Below, one piece after another: positions 53,891-63,894 of a stretch of DNA of 64,000 nt. The notes under the pieces were generated by a model. The model was not told the DNA's origin. It worked only from the letters and a program-made list of their open reading frames with translations, and ran no database searches. Source of the DNA: Agromyces badenianii. GTDB taxonomy: Bacteria > Actinomycetota > Actinomycetes > Actinomycetales > Microbacteriaceae. Location: NCBI RefSeq assembly GCF_003070885.1, contig NZ_CP028913.1, forward strand, positions 744,001-808,000, read 5' to 3'. Position 1 is the stretch's first letter; each line of letters starts with the position of its first letter. The position numbers and the translations under genes were made by a program.

Positions 53891-54694
53891 TCAGCCGAGG
53901 TGGTAGGCCGGGGCGATCGCGATGAGCAGCGTCGCCGTCCAGTGGCATATGAAGGCGAGCACCGTGCAGGCGTGGAAGATCTCGTGGAAGCCGAAGACGC
54001 CCGGCCAGGGGTTCGGCCGCTTGAGCCCGTAGACGACGGCGCCGGCCGTGTAGAAGAGTCCGCCGACGATGACGAGCACCATCATCGCGGCGTTGACGGC
54101 GAGCAGGTCGCCGAGGTACATCACGGCGGCCCAGCCGAGCAGCAGGTACAGCGCCACGTAGAGCCAGCGCGGTGCGGCGATCCAGAACACCCGGAACCCG
54201 ATGCCCACGAGCGCGCCGCTCCAGACGATGCCGAGCAGCAGCCAGCCCTTGTCGGGCGGCAGGGCCAGGATCGCGAGCGGCGTGTAGGTGCCGGCGATCA
54301 GCAGGAAGATGTTGGCGTGGTCGACCCGCTTCAGCAGGAGCTTCGTCTTCGGCTCCCAGTCGAACCGGTGGTAGAGCGCCGAGTTGCCGAAGAGCAGCAT
54401 CGACGAGAGCACGAACACGGCCGAGGCCCACTTCGCCGGCGCGCCCTCGGCGAGCACGATGAGCACGACGCCCGCCACGATCGTCGCGGGGAAGGTGCCG
54501 GCGTGGATCCAGCCGCGCCAGGTCGGCTTGACCTCGACGGGGTGCGCGAGCGAGTCGTCGAGCAGCGGGATGTTCGGCAGGTCGGGGCCGTGTTCGGCAC
54601 GCGAGACCGCGGTATCGCCCGGGTCTTCCGCCGCGACGGGACGGGAGAGTTCTTCCATGGCGTCGTGCGGTCCCTGACGGGGCTTCGAGGTCAT
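53891..54694 (-). CDS. trhA: Hemolysin III / PAQR family membrane protein (TrhA-like)
   Basis: A 267-residue protein with a 50-residue cytosolic N-terminus and seven predicted membrane helices. PAQR metal-site residues are recognisable as SSMLLFGNSALYHRFDW (Ser and His) and the C-terminal GFHEIFHACTVLAFICHW (HxxxH). TrhA-type proteins affect membrane lipid homeostasis; the hemolysin name is historical. ATG 54694 is preferred over a start seven codons upstream. Confidence 0.87.
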   Translation of the reverse strand: MTSKPRQGPHDAMEELSRPVAAEDPGDTAVSRAEHGPDLPNIPLLDDSLAHPVEVKPTWRGWIHAGTFPATIVAGVVLIVLAEGAPAKWASAVFVLSSMLLFGNSALYHRFDWEPKTKLLLKRVDHANIFLLIAGTYTPLAILALPPDKGWLLLGIVWSGALVGIGFRVFWIAAPRWLYVALYLLLGWAAVMYLGDLLAVNAAMMVLVIVGGLFYTAGAVVYGLKRPNPWPGVFGFHEIFHACTVLAFICHWTATLLIAIAPAYHLG

Positions 54695-54755
54695 GCACAC
54701 AGCGTAGGGCGTCACCGGTCACGAGCGGCTGTGAGTGTCGGATGCCTCGGAGCGG

Positions 54756-54767
54756 TAGCGTAGTCCC
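54756..54767 (+). promoter_or_regulatory. Leaderless promoter -10 element of the isoprenyl transferase gene
   Basis: TAGCGT at 54756-54761, six bases before GTG 54768. Confidence 0.5.
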
Positions 54768-55553
54768 GTGCAGACGAGCGATCAGCCCCTCGGTCGCGGC
54801 CTCCTCTACCGCCTCTACCAGAACCGGCTCCGACGCGGCCTCGACCCGGCCGCGATGCCGCGCCATGTGGCCATGATCATCGACGGCAATCGCCGCTGGG
54901 CGAAGCAGCTCGGCTACGACACGGCCGCCCACGGTCACCGCGCCGGTGCCGCGAAGATGCGCGAATTCCTCGAGTGGTGCGACGACGCCGGCCTCTCCAC
55001 CGTCACCCTCTACCTGCTCTCGAGCGACAACCTCGGCAATCGTCCGAGTGCCGAGCTCGCCGACCTCATCGAGATCATCGCCGAACTCGCCGAAGAGCTC
55101 TCGCACTACCGCGACTGGCGGGTGCAGCACGTCGGATCGGACGCCGGTCTTCCCGCCCCGCTCGTCGCGGCCCTCGACGCCGCAGAGCACCGCACCGCCG
55201 ACAAGCGCGGACTGCACGTCAACCTCGCGGTCGGCTACGGCGGGCGCAAGGAGATCACCGATGCGATGCGCTCGATCGTCGCCGCCCATCACGCCGAGGG
55301 GCGCAGCCTCGACGACCTCGCCGAGCGACTGACGCCCGACCTCATCGGGCAGCACCTCTACACGGGCGGCCAGCCCGACCCCGACCTCGTCATCCGCACC
55401 TCGGGTGAGCAACGGCTCAGCGACTTCATGCTCTGGCAGGCCGCTCACAGCGAGTTCTACTTCGTCGAGGCCCTCGGCCCCGACCTTCGCAAGGTCGACT
55501 TCCTGCGGGCGCTTCGCGACTACGCGAAGCGCCACCGTCGTTTCGGCGGATGA
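54768..55553 (+). CDS. uppS: Isoprenyl transferase (cis-prenyl diphosphate synthase, UppS family)
   Basis: Condenses isopentenyl diphosphate units in the Z configuration for polyprenyl carriers. Motifs: HVAMIIDGNRRWAKQLGY (catalytic Asp), HRAGAAKMREFLEWC, LYLLSSDNLGNRP, VNLAVGYGGRKEI, DPDLVIRTSGEQRLSDFMLWQAAHSEFYF (region V). 261 residues. Actinobacteria carry two such genes, a Z-FPP synthase and a decaprenyl-PP synthase. The SSDN motif instead of the more usual STEN is typical of the short Z,E-farnesyl type, so this may make the shorter product. Confidence 0.9.
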   Translation: MQTSDQPLGRGLLYRLYQNRLRRGLDPAAMPRHVAMIIDGNRRWAKQLGYDTAAHGHRAGAAKMREFLEWCDDAGLSTVTLYLLSSDNLGNRPSAELADLIEIIAELAEELSHYRDWRVQHVGSDAGLPAPLVAALDAAEHRTADKRGLHVNLAVGYGGRKEITDAMRSIVAAHHAEGRSLDDLAERLTPDLIGQHLYTGGQPDPDLVIRTSGEQRLSDFMLWQAAHSEFYFVEALGPDLRKVDFLRALRDYAKRHRRFGG

Positions 55554-55622
55554 CCGCCACCATCGCTTACTGAAGGCCCGCCGGGTCTGCCAAACTATGC
55601 CTCGGAGAAGGGGGCCGCACAC

Positions 55623-56741
55623 GTGACCATCGACGATTTCACCGCGGGGTTCACCGAAGAACCGGGCTACCTCGACTACGGCCGCGTGGGGCCCCTCTCG
55701 ACCGCTGCCGCCGAAGAGGCCCTCGTGTTCACGCAGGTGCTGCAACGCGCCCGGCACGGCAGCCTCGACGCGTTCGCCGAACAAGACAGCCGGTTGCGCG
55801 AGGCGGCCTCGGCCGTCACCGGGTTCCCCGCAGACCAGATCGTCTTCCAGCCCAACACCACGACGGGCATCATGCACGCGATGTTCGGCCTGACGGGCGG
55901 CGTGCTGCTCTCGGCCGGGGAGTTCCCGAGCCTGCCCATCGCCGCGGTGCGCGCGCAAGAGGCCCTGCACACCGTGCAGCCGGTCTGGCTCGAGACCGAT
56001 CACGGCAAGGTGACGCCCGGCCAGATCCGGGAGCAACTCGAGTCGAACGTCGCCGCCGTCGCGGTGAGCCTCGTCGACTCGCGCACGGGGTACCTCTGCG
56101 ACATCGAGGGCATCAGGCAGGTCATCGGCGACCGCCTGCTGATCGTCGACGCCATCCAGGGCTTCGGCGTGGTCGACGCGCCGTGGGATGCCGCGGACGT
56201 CGTGCTGACCGGTGGGCAGAAGTGGTGCCGGGCCGGGTGGGGCACGGGCATGATGGCCCTGTCGGCGCGTGCGCTCGAACAGTTGACCCCCGTGTTCTCG
56301 GGCTTCAGCGGCACAGAGGAGCCCGAACCCTGGGGTGAGGTGCCGCCGCCCGCATCCGATGCCCGCGCATTCCGGGTCGCCAATCCCGACCCCCTCGCCG
56401 AAGCCCGGTTCGCCGCGAGCCTCGAGGAGATCGCCGACGTCGGCGTCGCCGCGATCAATGCGGTCGTCGCCGATCGGGTCAGCCAGACGATCGAGCTCGC
56501 CGACGAGTTCGCGATCGCCGTGGTCTCCTCGCGCGCCGAGCGCGAGCGGGCCGGCATCATCGTGCTCGAGCCGCCGACGGAACAGGTCACCCTGCTGTCG
56601 GCATCCCTGCACAACCACGGGGTCACGGCGACGACCAGGCTCGGGCAGGTGCGGTTGTCGGTGCACGCCGCAACCTCCGAGGAGACGCTCGAGATGCTCC
56701 GTGCGGCGTTCGTCTCGTACGGCACAGCGGCGACCTACTGA
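55623..56741 (+). CDS. Class V aminotransferase-fold PLP enzyme
   Basis: A 372-residue SufS/kynureninase-like protein. VFQPNTTTGIMHAMFGL is a cofactor-binding segment, IVDAIQGFGVVDAP contains the PLP-nitrogen Asp, and VLTGGQKWCRAGWGTGMM carries the Schiff-base Lys (about residue 200). The usual SufS catalytic Cys loop (near the C-terminus) is not obvious, so a cysteine desulfurase role is doubtful. Substrate unknown. It stands alone between uppS and phoH. Confidence 0.8.
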   Translation: MTIDDFTAGFTEEPGYLDYGRVGPLSTAAAEEALVFTQVLQRARHGSLDAFAEQDSRLREAASAVTGFPADQIVFQPNTTTGIMHAMFGLTGGVLLSAGEFPSLPIAAVRAQEALHTVQPVWLETDHGKVTPGQIREQLESNVAAVAVSLVDSRTGYLCDIEGIRQVIGDRLLIVDAIQGFGVVDAPWDAADVVLTGGQKWCRAGWGTGMMALSARALEQLTPVFSGFSGTEEPEPWGEVPPPASDARAFRVANPDPLAEARFAASLEEIADVGVAAINAVVADRVSQTIELADEFAIAVVSSRAERERAGIIVLEPPTEQVTLLSASLHNHGVTATTRLGQVRLSVHAATSEETLEMLRAAFVSYGTAATY

Positions 56742-56940
56742 GCCGAGCGCGCGGCTGAGGCATCCGCTCGCGATGTGAACGGCACGTGTCGCACCGCGTG
56801 TCGGTCAAGCGGTTTCGGCGGTGCAGTCGTAGCGTCTGAGGCATCGGACAAGGTGTCTGATCGAGCCGGCTGATGAACCGCTCGTGGGAGGATCGCCGCC
56901 GGCCCGGAATGCCGAGCTGATGCTCGGGGCGGGAGCTGGC

Positions 56941-58287
56941 GTGTCACTCTCTACCTCCAAGTCGACCGATCTCGCGGCGGATGCCGCAGCAGCACAGCAG
57001 GAGCGCACGTACGTGCTCGACACCTCGGTGCTGCTCTCGGATCCCAAGGCCCTGTTCCGTTTCGACGAGCACGCGGTCGTGCTGCCCGTCGTGGTGATCA
57101 CGGAACTCGAGGCCAAACGGAACGACCCCGAGATCGGCTACTTCGCCCGTCAGTCGCTGCGCATTCTCGACGAGCTGCGCGTCGAACACGAGCGACTCGA
57201 CTTCCCGATCCCCGTCGGCGACGGCGGGTCGTTGCGAGTCGAGCTGAACCACAGCGACCAGAACGTGCTGCCGTCGGGACTTCGGCTCTCCGACAACGAC
57301 TCCCGCATCCTCGCCTGTGCGCTCAACCTCGCCAACGACGGCCTTGCCGTCACGGTCGTCTCGAAAGACCTGCCGCTGCGCGTGAAGGCGGCCTCCGTCG
57401 GCCTCGACGCGCAGGAGTACCGGCACGAGCTCGCGATCGACTCGGGGTGGAACGGCATGGCCGAACTCGACCTCGGGTCCAACGACATGGCCAAGCTCTA
57501 CGAACACGAGCACCTCACCTTGCCGGCCGACGTCGGGCAGCCGATCAACACCGGTCTCGTCATCCACTCCGATCGGGGCTCCGCACTCGCCCGGGTGGTC
57601 GGCGAGCGCGAGGTGCGGCTCGTGCGCGGCGACCGCGAGGTCTTCGGACTGCACGGGCGTTCGGCCGAGCAGCGGCTCGCGATCGACCTGCTGCTCGACC
57701 CCGAGATCGGCATCCTCTCGCTCGGCGGCCGGGCCGGCACCGGCAAGTCGGCGCTGGCGCTGTGCGCCGGCCTCGAGGCGGTGCTCGAGCGCCAGCAGCA
57801 CAAGAAGATCATGGTGTTCCGCCCGCTGTACGCCGTCGGCGGCCAGGAGCTCGGCTACCTGCCGGGCGACCAGGGCGAGAAGATGAACCCCTGGGGCCAG
57901 GCCGTCTTCGACACCCTCGGCTCGGTCGTCTCCGACAACGTGCTCGAGGAGGTCGTCGACCGCGGCATCCTCGAGGTGCTGCCGCTCACCCACATCCGCG
58001 GGCGTTCCCTGCATGACGCGTTCGTGATCGTCGACGAGGCGCAGTCGCTCGAACGCAACGTGCTGCTCACGGTGCTCTCCCGCATCGGGCAGAACTCTCG
58101 GGTCGTGCTCACCCATGACGTCGCCCAGCGCGACAACCTGCGAGTCGGCCGCCACGACGGCGTCGCGAGTGTCATCGAGACGCTGAAGGGGCATGCGCTG
58201 TTCGCCCACATCACGCTCAACCGCTCGGAGCGCTCCGCGATCGCTGCGCTCGTCGCCGAGATGCTCGACGGGCACGAACTGGCGTAA
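56941..58287 (+). CDS. PIN-domain / PhoH-like ATPase (PhoH2 type)
   Basis: A 448-residue fusion. The N-terminal PIN nuclease domain (about 15-150) has [25 protein letters not shown] and the acidic pair in [12 protein letters not shown] and [12 protein letters not shown]. The C-terminal PhoH ATPase has Walker [14 protein letters not shown] (about residue 263) and Walker [15 protein letters not shown]. PhoH2 proteins of mycobacteria act as sequence-specific RNA helicase/RNases. GTG 56941 has GGGAG five bases upstream; ATG 56920 in frame is an alternative. No phoAT-like antitoxin gene could be supported in the 199 bp upstream. Confidence 0.88.
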   Translation: MSLSTSKSTDLAADAAAAQQERTYVLDTSVLLSDPKALFRFDEHAVVLPVVVITELEAKRNDPEIGYFARQSLRILDELRVEHERLDFPIPVGDGGSLRVELNHSDQNVLPSGLRLSDNDSRILACALNLANDGLAVTVVSKDLPLRVKAASVGLDAQEYRHELAIDSGWNGMAELDLGSNDMAKLYEHEHLTLPADVGQPINTGLVIHSDRGSALARVVGEREVRLVRGDREVFGLHGRSAEQRLAIDLLLDPEIGILSLGGRAGTGKSALALCAGLEAVLERQQHKKIMVFRPLYAVGGQELGYLPGDQGEKMNPWGQAVFDTLGSVVSDNVLEEVVDRGILEVLPLTHIRGRSLHDAFVIVDEAQSLERNVLLTVLSRIGQNSRVVLTHDVAQRDNLRVGRHDGVASVIETLKGHALFAHITLNRSERSAIAALVAEMLDGHELA

Positions 58288-58308
58288 CGCCGCGATCGAC
58301 GCCGGTGC

Positions 58309-58334
58309 GCGGGCCCCGGTGAACCGGGGCCCGC
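58309..58334. terminator. Terminator after phoH-like gene
   Basis: Perfect 11-base stem GCGGGCCCCGG / CCGGGGCCCGC with loop TGAA, 21 bases after the stop codon. Confidence 0.7.
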
Positions 58335-58374
58335 GTCACGACCTCGAGCACGAAGCCGGCCCCCCAGGAAGACG

Positions 58375-58405
58375 GAAGCGCCCCGCCGGATCGGCGGGGC
58401 GCTTC
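58375..58405. terminator. Bidirectional terminator between phoH-like gene and fumC
   Basis: Perfect 14-base stem GAAGCGCCCCGCCG / CGGCGGGGCGCTTC with loop GAT, 17 bases beyond the fumC stop. Together with the preceding hairpin it insulates two convergent genes. Confidence 0.75.
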
Positions 58406-58421
58406 GTCACGTCGGCGAGGC

Positions 58422-59834
58422 TCAGGCCTGCGGCGGACGCGTCATCGAGAGCAGGTCGAGGGCCGTGTCGAGCTGCTCGATCGTGAGGTCGCCGCGCTCG
58501 ACGTGACCCAGATCGATCACCGCTTCGCGCACCGTGATGCCCTTGGCCACCGAGTGCTTCGCGATCTTCGCGGCGGCCTCGTAGCCGATGAGCTTGTTGA
58601 GCGGCGTCACGATCGACGGCGACATGCCCGCGAGGGCCGTGGCGCGCTCGACGTCGGCCTCGAGGCCGTCGATGGTCTTGTCGGCGAGCACGCGCACGGA
58701 GCTTGCGAGCAGGCGGATCGACTCGAGCAACGCCGTACCCATGACGGGGATCTGCACGTTGAGCTCGAACGCGCCGGATGCCCCGGCCCACGCGATCGTC
58801 GCGTCGTTGCCGATGACCCGCGCGCAGACCATGAGCACGGCCTCGGGCACGACGGGGTTGACCTTGCCCGGCATGATCGAGGAGCCGGGCTGCAGGTCGG
58901 GGATGCGCAGCTCGCCGAGGCCGGTGTTCGGTCCGGAGCCCATCCAGCGCAGGTCGTTCGAGATCTTCGTGAGGCTCACGGCGATCGTGCGCAGCGCGCC
59001 TGACGCGTCGACGAGCCCGTCGCGGTTGGCCTGGGCCTCGAAGTGGTCGGCGGCTTCGGTGATCGGCAACTCGGTCTCGGCCTGCAGCAGCGAGATGACG
59101 AGCTGGGGGAACCCGGCCGGGGTGTTGATGCCGGTGCCGACGGCCGTGCCGCCGAGCGGGACCTCGGCGACGCGGGGGAGCGCCGTGCGGACGCGCTCGA
59201 TGCCGAGGCGGATCTGGCGGGCGTAGCCGCCGAACTCCTGGCCGAGCGTGACCGGGGTGGCGTCCATGAGGTGGGTGCGGCCGGCCTTCACCACGCCCGC
59301 CCACTCGACGGACTTCGTCTCGAGGGCGACCGCGAGGTGGTCGAGCGCCGGGATCAGCTCGTCGATGAGCGCTGCGGTGACGGCGATGTGCACCGAGGTC
59401 GGGAAGACGTCGTTCGACGACTGCGACGCGTTCACGTGATCGTTCGGGTGCACGGGGCTGCCGAGCTTCGCGGTCGCGATCGTGGCGAGCACCTCGTTCA
59501 TGTTCATGTTCGAGGAGGTGCCGGAGCCGGTCTGGTAGACGTCGACCGGGAAGTGCTCGGCGAAGTCGTGCACTCCCGAGATGACCTCGTCGGCAGCGTC
59601 TTCGATCGCCTTCGCGATCGCCGGGTCGAGCACGCCGAGCTGCGCGTTGGCCTGCGCGGCGGCCTTCTTGATGCGCGCGAGCGCCTGGATCTGCTGGGGC
59701 TCGAGGCCTGCACCCGAGATCGGGAAGTTCTCGACGGCGCGCTGCGTCTGCGCCCGGTAGAGCGCCGATGCGGGCACCCGCACCTCGCCCATCGTGTCGT
59801 GCTCGATACGGTAGTCGGCGGCGTTGTCCACCAC
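58422..59834 (-). CDS. fumC: Class II fumarate hydratase
   Basis: TCA-cycle enzyme, fumarate to malate, iron-independent. Motifs: [15 protein letters not shown] (about 100-114), [36 protein letters not shown] (catalytic His), and the superfamily signature [11 protein letters not shown] (about 315-325). 470 residues from GTG 59834, preceded by an AAGGGAT ribosome site. Confidence 0.96.
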   Translation of the reverse strand: MVDNAADYRIEHDTMGEVRVPASALYRAQTQRAVENFPISGAGLEPQQIQALARIKKAAAQANAQLGVLDPAIAKAIEDAADEVISGVHDFAEHFPVDVYQTGSGTSSNMNMNEVLATIATAKLGSPVHPNDHVNASQSSNDVFPTSVHIAVTAALIDELIPALDHLAVALETKSVEWAGVVKAGRTHLMDATPVTLGQEFGGYARQIRLGIERVRTALPRVAEVPLGGTAVGTGINTPAGFPQLVISLLQAETELPITEAADHFEAQANRDGLVDASGALRTIAVSLTKISNDLRWMGSGPNTGLGELRIPDLQPGSSIMPGKVNPVVPEAVLMVCARVIGNDATIAWAGASGAFELNVQIPVMGTALLESIRLLASSVRVLADKTIDGLEADVERATALAGMSPSIVTPLNKLIGYEAAAKIAKHSVAKGITVREAVIDLGHVERGDLTIEQLDTALDLLSMTRPPQA

Positions 59835-59893
59835 GGTGTGATCCCTTTCGGTTGTCGCCGGGGCGCGCCCGGCAGATGCCGCGAACGCGGCGG

Positions 59894-60550
59894 TCAGATG
59901 CGACCGACGACGATGTCGGTCTCGGCACGACCTTCGAACAGTCGGTAGTTCGCGCCGACGATAGCCAGCGTACCCGCTGCGATCGCGTCGCTGATCATCT
60001 CGGAACTGTCGAGCAGCTCGGCCACGGTGTCGCGCAGGTGCTCACGGCCGACGAAGGCCGCGTCGACGTCGGACGGTTCGATGGGAGCGTCGGGGTTGCG
60101 GCCCGCCACGCGGCGCACGGCCGGCACGATGCGATCGACGATCGAGGTGATGTGCGCCGGCAGGGGCGCCGCGTCGGGGGCCTGCGAGTCGATCGCGGCG
60201 CGGACCGCACCGCACTCGTCGTGACCAAGCACGAGGATGAGCGGCACTCCGAGCACGCCGACGGCGTACTCGAGCGAGCCGAGCACCGACTCGGAGATGA
60301 CCTGGCCGGCGTTGCGCACGACGAAGGCGTCGCCGAGGCCGACGTCGAAGATGATCTCTGCCGAGAGGCGGGAGTCGCTGCATCCGAAGATCGCGACGAG
60401 CGGCCGCTGGGAGTGCGCCAGCGACGCGCGGTGCTCGACGTCTTGTCGCGGATGCTGCGGCTCGCCCGCGATGAAGCGCTCGTTGCCGCGCCGTAGCTCG
60501 CGCCACGTCTCGGCCGGGGTCTGAGGACGATCGTTCGGCTGCGTGGTCAC
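59894..60550 (-). CDS. Beta-class carbonic anhydrase
   Basis: Interconverts CO2 and bicarbonate. The zinc ligands are in [15 protein letters not shown] (Cys; Asp-Arg dyad) and [15 protein letters not shown] (His-x2-Cys). VVRNAGQV and [14 protein letters not shown] are family blocks. 218 residues. It is ten bases downstream of the DUF4245 gene, last of the xseA-xseB-DUF4245-CA run. Confidence 0.93.
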   Translation of the reverse strand: MTTQPNDRPQTPAETWRELRRGNERFIAGEPQHPRQDVEHRASLAHSQRPLVAIFGCSDSRLSAEIIFDVGLGDAFVVRNAGQVISESVLGSLEYAVGVLGVPLILVLGHDECGAVRAAIDSQAPDAAPLPAHITSIVDRIVPAVRRVAGRNPDAPIEPSDVDAAFVGREHLRDTVAELLDSSEMISDAIAAGTLAIVGANYRLFEGRAETDIVVGRI

Positions 60551-60560
60551 GGCATACCCC

Positions 60561-61202
60561 TCACTTCTGCGCCTCGATCGTCGGCGTGAGTGCCGACGCG
60601 AGCGTCTCGAATTCTTCCGGTGTCGCGGTGCCGAGCAGCACGAAGGTGCTGCCGCCCGCTTCGGCGGTGAGCCCGTATCGGGCGTTGCCCACGTCGTCGT
60701 CGGACTCGCGGTTGTCGTACACCGTCCACTCGATGCCGTCGATCGTGACGGTTCCCGCGGCGAGCGTGCGGGCGAGGAGCCCGGCCACCCAGGTCGGGTT
60801 CGCGTCGAGCCCCTGGTAGAACCCGACGAACTCGTCGCTCGGGGTGAGATAGCCCACGTACCACGCGGTGACCTCGTCGGCCTGGCTCGTGCGGAGCTCG
60901 GCGGCGTTGGCGCGCCAGCCCTCGGGCATGTCGGGAACCGCGAGGGGGTCGTCGCTCGCGATCTGAGCCTGCTCGGCGAGGGCGACCACGTCGACGTCGC
61001 GCTCGATGGGCGTGTCGCTGCGCGGAACGAGCAGCACGATGACGAGCACCAGGATGAGGCTCGCGCCGAGCGCGAGCAGCAGGTTGTTGAGCGTCTGTCG
61101 CTGGCGGTGCTTCAGCGAGTTCTCGGCCTTGCGCGCCGCGGTCTCTTCGGGGGTCTCGGGCCGGCCGAGTTCGGCGACCACGCGCGGCGACTGCTCGGCC
61201 AT
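60561..61202 (-). CDS. DUF4245 domain-containing membrane protein
   Basis: A 213-residue protein. A 45-residue cytosolic part (Glu/Arg-rich) and one helix (NLLLALGASLILVLVIVLLVP, about 42-62) are followed by an extracytoplasmic domain with VPDMPEGWRANAAELR and WYVGYLTPSDEFVGFYQGL. This is the conserved DUF4245 seen beside xseAB in Actinobacteria. Function unknown. ATG 61202 overlaps the xseB stop. Confidence 0.86.
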   Translation of the reverse strand: MAEQSPRVVAELGRPETPEETAARKAENSLKHRQRQTLNNLLLALGASLILVLVIVLLVPRSDTPIERDVDVVALAEQAQIASDDPLAVPDMPEGWRANAAELRTSQADEVTAWYVGYLTPSDEFVGFYQGLDANPTWVAGLLARTLAAGTVTIDGIEWTVYDNRESDDDVGNARYGLTAEAGGSTFVLLGTATPEEFETLASALTPTIEAQK

Positions 61203-61450
61203 CAGCGGATGCCGGCGTCGCCGGAGGCTGCGCGCGAGGCGCCGGCACGCGCTGCGTCGAGGCGCGCCTTCGCGCCGATGAGCCACTCCTCGCAGCGCGC
61301 CGCGAGGGCCTCGCCGCGCTCCCAGAGCGCGAGTGACTGCTCGAGGGTCGCCGAGCCCTGCTCGAGTTCGCCGACGACCTGCACGAGTTCGTCTCGCGCC
61401 TGCTCGTAGCTCAGTTCGGCGACGTCGGTGGGGGTGGGCATGGCATCCAT
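61202..61450 (-). CDS. xseB: Exodeoxyribonuclease VII small subunit
   Basis: An 82-residue helical subunit with [45 protein letters not shown], the whole-family signature. It binds XseA to form the single-strand exonuclease. ATG 61450 starts one base after the xseA stop; ATG 61441 is an alternative start. Followed in overlap by DUF4245. Confidence 0.93.
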   Translation of the reverse strand: MDAMPTPTDVAELSYEQARDELVQVVGELEQGSATLEQSLALWERGEALAARCEEWLIGAKARLDAARAGASRAASGDAGIR

Positions 61451-61451
61451 T

Positions 61452-62729
61452 CTATTCGCCGTCGTCGACCGCGCGGCTCGAACCCGACCCTGGTCGCGGC
61501 GCCGCATCGTGCACCGACGGCACCGCACCTCTGGAGACCGCAGCGAGAGCGCCCTCGGCGAGCGTCACGGTGAGTTCGGCGCCATCGGGTGCGTCGTTCG
61601 GACCGCGCACCACATGACCGTCGGCTCCCTGCACGATCGCGTAGCCGCGGTCGAGCGTCGCCTGCGGCGAGAGTGCGCGCAGATGCCCGCGCAGTTCGGC
61701 GATGCGATGCGTCTGCCGGTCGATCGTGCGCTCGACGAGCTCGGCGCCGCGGGCGACCCAGCGGGTGAGGTCTTCGGCGCGCCGGTCGACGATCCATGCC
61801 GTCTCGGCGAGGGCCGGCCGGGAACGCAGGTGACCGATGCGGTCGATCTCGCGGGAGAGGATCGTCTGGAGGCGCATGCCGAGCCGGGCCCTGGCCTGCT
61901 CGACGCGCACGAGCTCTTCGTTGACGTCTGGGACGACGCGCTTCGCGGCATCCGTCGGCGTCGAGGCGCGCAGGTCGGCGACCTCGTCGAGCAGCGGCCG
62001 GTCTGCCTCGTGGCCGATCGCCGAGACGATCGGCGTGGTCGCCGCTGCCGCCGCCCGCACGACGCGTTCATCGCTGAACCCCAGCAGGTTCTGGAAGTCG
62101 CCGCCGCCGCGAGCGACGACGATGACCTCGACCTGTGGGTCGGCGTCGAGGCGTTCGATCGCGGCCACGACCTCGGCGACCGTGCGTTCGCCCTGCACGG
62201 CGGCGTGCACGACGCGGAACTCGACGGCAGGCCAGCGCAGGCGGGCGTTGCGCAGCACGTCTTTCTCGGCATCGCTGTCTTTGCCGGTGATGAGGCCGAC
62301 GACGCCCGGCAGGAACGGCAGCCGGCGCTTGCGTGCGGCATCGAAGAGCCCCTCGGCAGCGAGCTGGGTGCGCAGTCGCTCGAGCCGCTCGAGCAGGTCG
62401 CCGAGGCCGACGTGCTTCAGCTCGAACACCTGCATCGACAGCGAGCCGCCCTTGACCCACCAGTTGGGCTTGACGAGCGCGATCACCCGGTCGCCCTGCT
62501 TGAACTGCTCGTCGAAGCGCGCCCGCACCGAGGACCACACCTGGAACGACAGGGTCGCCTCGGCATCGAGGTCTTTCAGCTTGCCGTAGACGTTGCCCCC
62601 CGAGACGCCCCACTGGGTGATCTCACCCTCGACCCACACCGTGCCGAGGCGGTCGATGTACTGCTTGAGCTTGCCCGAGAGGAGCGCGACCGGCCACGGT
62701 GCATCTCGTGTCGCCGGTGCATCCGTCAT
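61452..62729 (-). CDS. xseA: Exodeoxyribonuclease VII large subunit
   Basis: Degrades single-stranded DNA from both ends with XseB. The N-terminal OB fold has [23 protein letters not shown]. The catalytic domain has [48 protein letters not shown] and [29 protein letters not shown] coiled coil and LDRGYAIVQ follow. 425 residues. ATG 62729 has a good GGGAGG site; upstream in-frame starts overlap the ispH promoter. Confidence 0.95.
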   Translation of the reverse strand: MTDAPATRDAPWPVALLSGKLKQYIDRLGTVWVEGEITQWGVSGGNVYGKLKDLDAEATLSFQVWSSVRARFDEQFKQGDRVIALVKPNWWVKGGSLSMQVFELKHVGLGDLLERLERLRTQLAAEGLFDAARKRRLPFLPGVVGLITGKDSDAEKDVLRNARLRWPAVEFRVVHAAVQGERTVAEVVAAIERLDADPQVEVIVVARGGGDFQNLLGFSDERVVRAAAAATTPIVSAIGHEADRPLLDEVADLRASTPTDAAKRVVPDVNEELVRVEQARARLGMRLQTILSREIDRIGHLRSRPALAETAWIVDRRAEDLTRWVARGAELVERTIDRQTHRIAELRGHLRALSPQATLDRGYAIVQGADGHVVRGPNDAPDGAELTVTLAEGALAAVSRGAVPSVHDAAPRPGSGSSRAVDDGE

Positions 62730-62765
62730 CTGGGCCTCCCAGCCGCCCCCCGTCATTCGGCCGCG

Positions 62766-62778
62766 TAGGATGGGCACC
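62766..62778 (+). promoter_or_regulatory. Leaderless promoter -10 element of ispH
   Basis: TAGGAT at 62766-62771, seven bases before GTG 62779. Confidence 0.5.
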
Positions 62779-63858
62779 GTGACGAGCACTACGGAAACCC
62801 CGCGAATCGGCCTCGGCATGCCCAGAGTTCCGGGCGTGCGCGGCCGGCTCAAGGATAACCCGGTCCCCGGACACAAGCGCGTGCTGCTCGCCGCCCCGCG
62901 CGGCTATTGCGCGGGCGTCGATCGTGCGGTGATCGCCGTCGAGAAGGCGCTCGAGCACTACGGAGCGCCGGTCTACGTGCGCAAGCAGATCGTGCACAAC
63001 ATCCACGTGGTCACCGAACTCGAAGCACAGGGTGCGATCTTCGTCGAAGAGGTCGACGAGGTGCCGGCCGGTGCCCACATCGTGTTCAGCGCGCACGGCG
63101 TCTCACCGGCCGTGGTGAACGCCGCCGCCGACCGGGGCCTGCATGCGATCGACGCGACGTGCCCGCTCGTCACGAAGGTGCACCGCGAGGCCGTGCGCTT
63201 CGCGCGCGACGACTTCGAGATCCTGCTTATCGGCCACGAGGGCCACGAAGAGGTCGAGGGCACCGCGGGCGAGGCGCCCGACCACGTCACGATCGTGAAC
63301 AGCCCCGACGACGTCGACAACATCGAGGTGCAAGATCCCGACAAGGTCGTCTGGCTCTCGCAGACGACGCTCTCGGTCGACGAGACCATGGAGACGGTGC
63401 GACGGCTGCGCGAGCGATTCCCGAACCTGCAGGACCCGCCCTCCGACGACATCTGCTACGCCACCCAGAACCGTCAGGTCGCGATCAAGAAGGTCGCCCA
63501 AGACGCCGACCTCGTCATCGTGGTGGGCTCGGCCAACAGCTCGAACAGCGTGCGGCTCGTCGAGGTCGCCCTGGAGTACGGCGCGAAGGCCGCCTACCGG
63601 GTCGACTACGCGAGCGAGGTGCGGCAGGAGTGGCTCGACGGCGTCGAGACGGTCGGCGTGACGAGCGGGGCATCCGTGCCCGAAGGTCTCGTGAAGGAGC
63701 TGCTCGAGGCGCTCGCCGACGCCGGCTACGGCGAGGTCGCCGAGGTCAAGACGGCCGAGGAAGACCTGATGTTCTCGCTGCCGAAGGAGCTGCGCAAAGA
63801 CCTCGCGGGCAAGCCCGACGCACGGGCGCTCGGCGGTCGCGGCAGCGCGCAGCGCTGA
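62779..63858 (+). CDS. ispH: 4-hydroxy-3-methylbut-2-enyl diphosphate reductase
   Basis: Last step of the MEP pathway, an Fe-S enzyme making IPP and DMAPP. The three cluster Cys are in [12 protein letters not shown] (about residue 43), [12 protein letters not shown] (about 127) and [11 protein letters not shown] (about 225). [19 protein letters not shown] and [11 protein letters not shown] complete the signature. 359 residues from GTG 62779, including about 30 extra N-terminal residues. ATG 62770 in frame is an alternative but overlaps the probable -10 box. Confidence 0.95.
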   Translation: MTSTTETPRIGLGMPRVPGVRGRLKDNPVPGHKRVLLAAPRGYCAGVDRAVIAVEKALEHYGAPVYVRKQIVHNIHVVTELEAQGAIFVEEVDEVPAGAHIVFSAHGVSPAVVNAAADRGLHAIDATCPLVTKVHREAVRFARDDFEILLIGHEGHEEVEGTAGEAPDHVTIVNSPDDVDNIEVQDPDKVVWLSQTTLSVDETMETVRRLRERFPNLQDPPSDDICYATQNRQVAIKKVAQDADLVIVVGSANSSNSVRLVEVALEYGAKAAYRVDYASEVRQEWLDGVETVGVTSGASVPEGLVKELLEALADAGYGEVAEVKTAEEDLMFSLPKELRKDLAGKPDARALGGRGSAQR

Positions 63859-63894
63859 CCCGCGACGGTTGGGCGCGCGAGCGTTCGACGCGCG

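Noticed and set aside
55623..56741. Cysteine desulfurase SufS
   Set aside because: The PLP fold fits, but the catalytic cysteine loop is not visible and no suf genes are adjacent.
56742..56940. PhoAT-like small antitoxin gene upstream of the PIN-PhoH gene
   Set aside because: Only a 31-codon GTG frame is present, without ribosome site or recognisable similarity.
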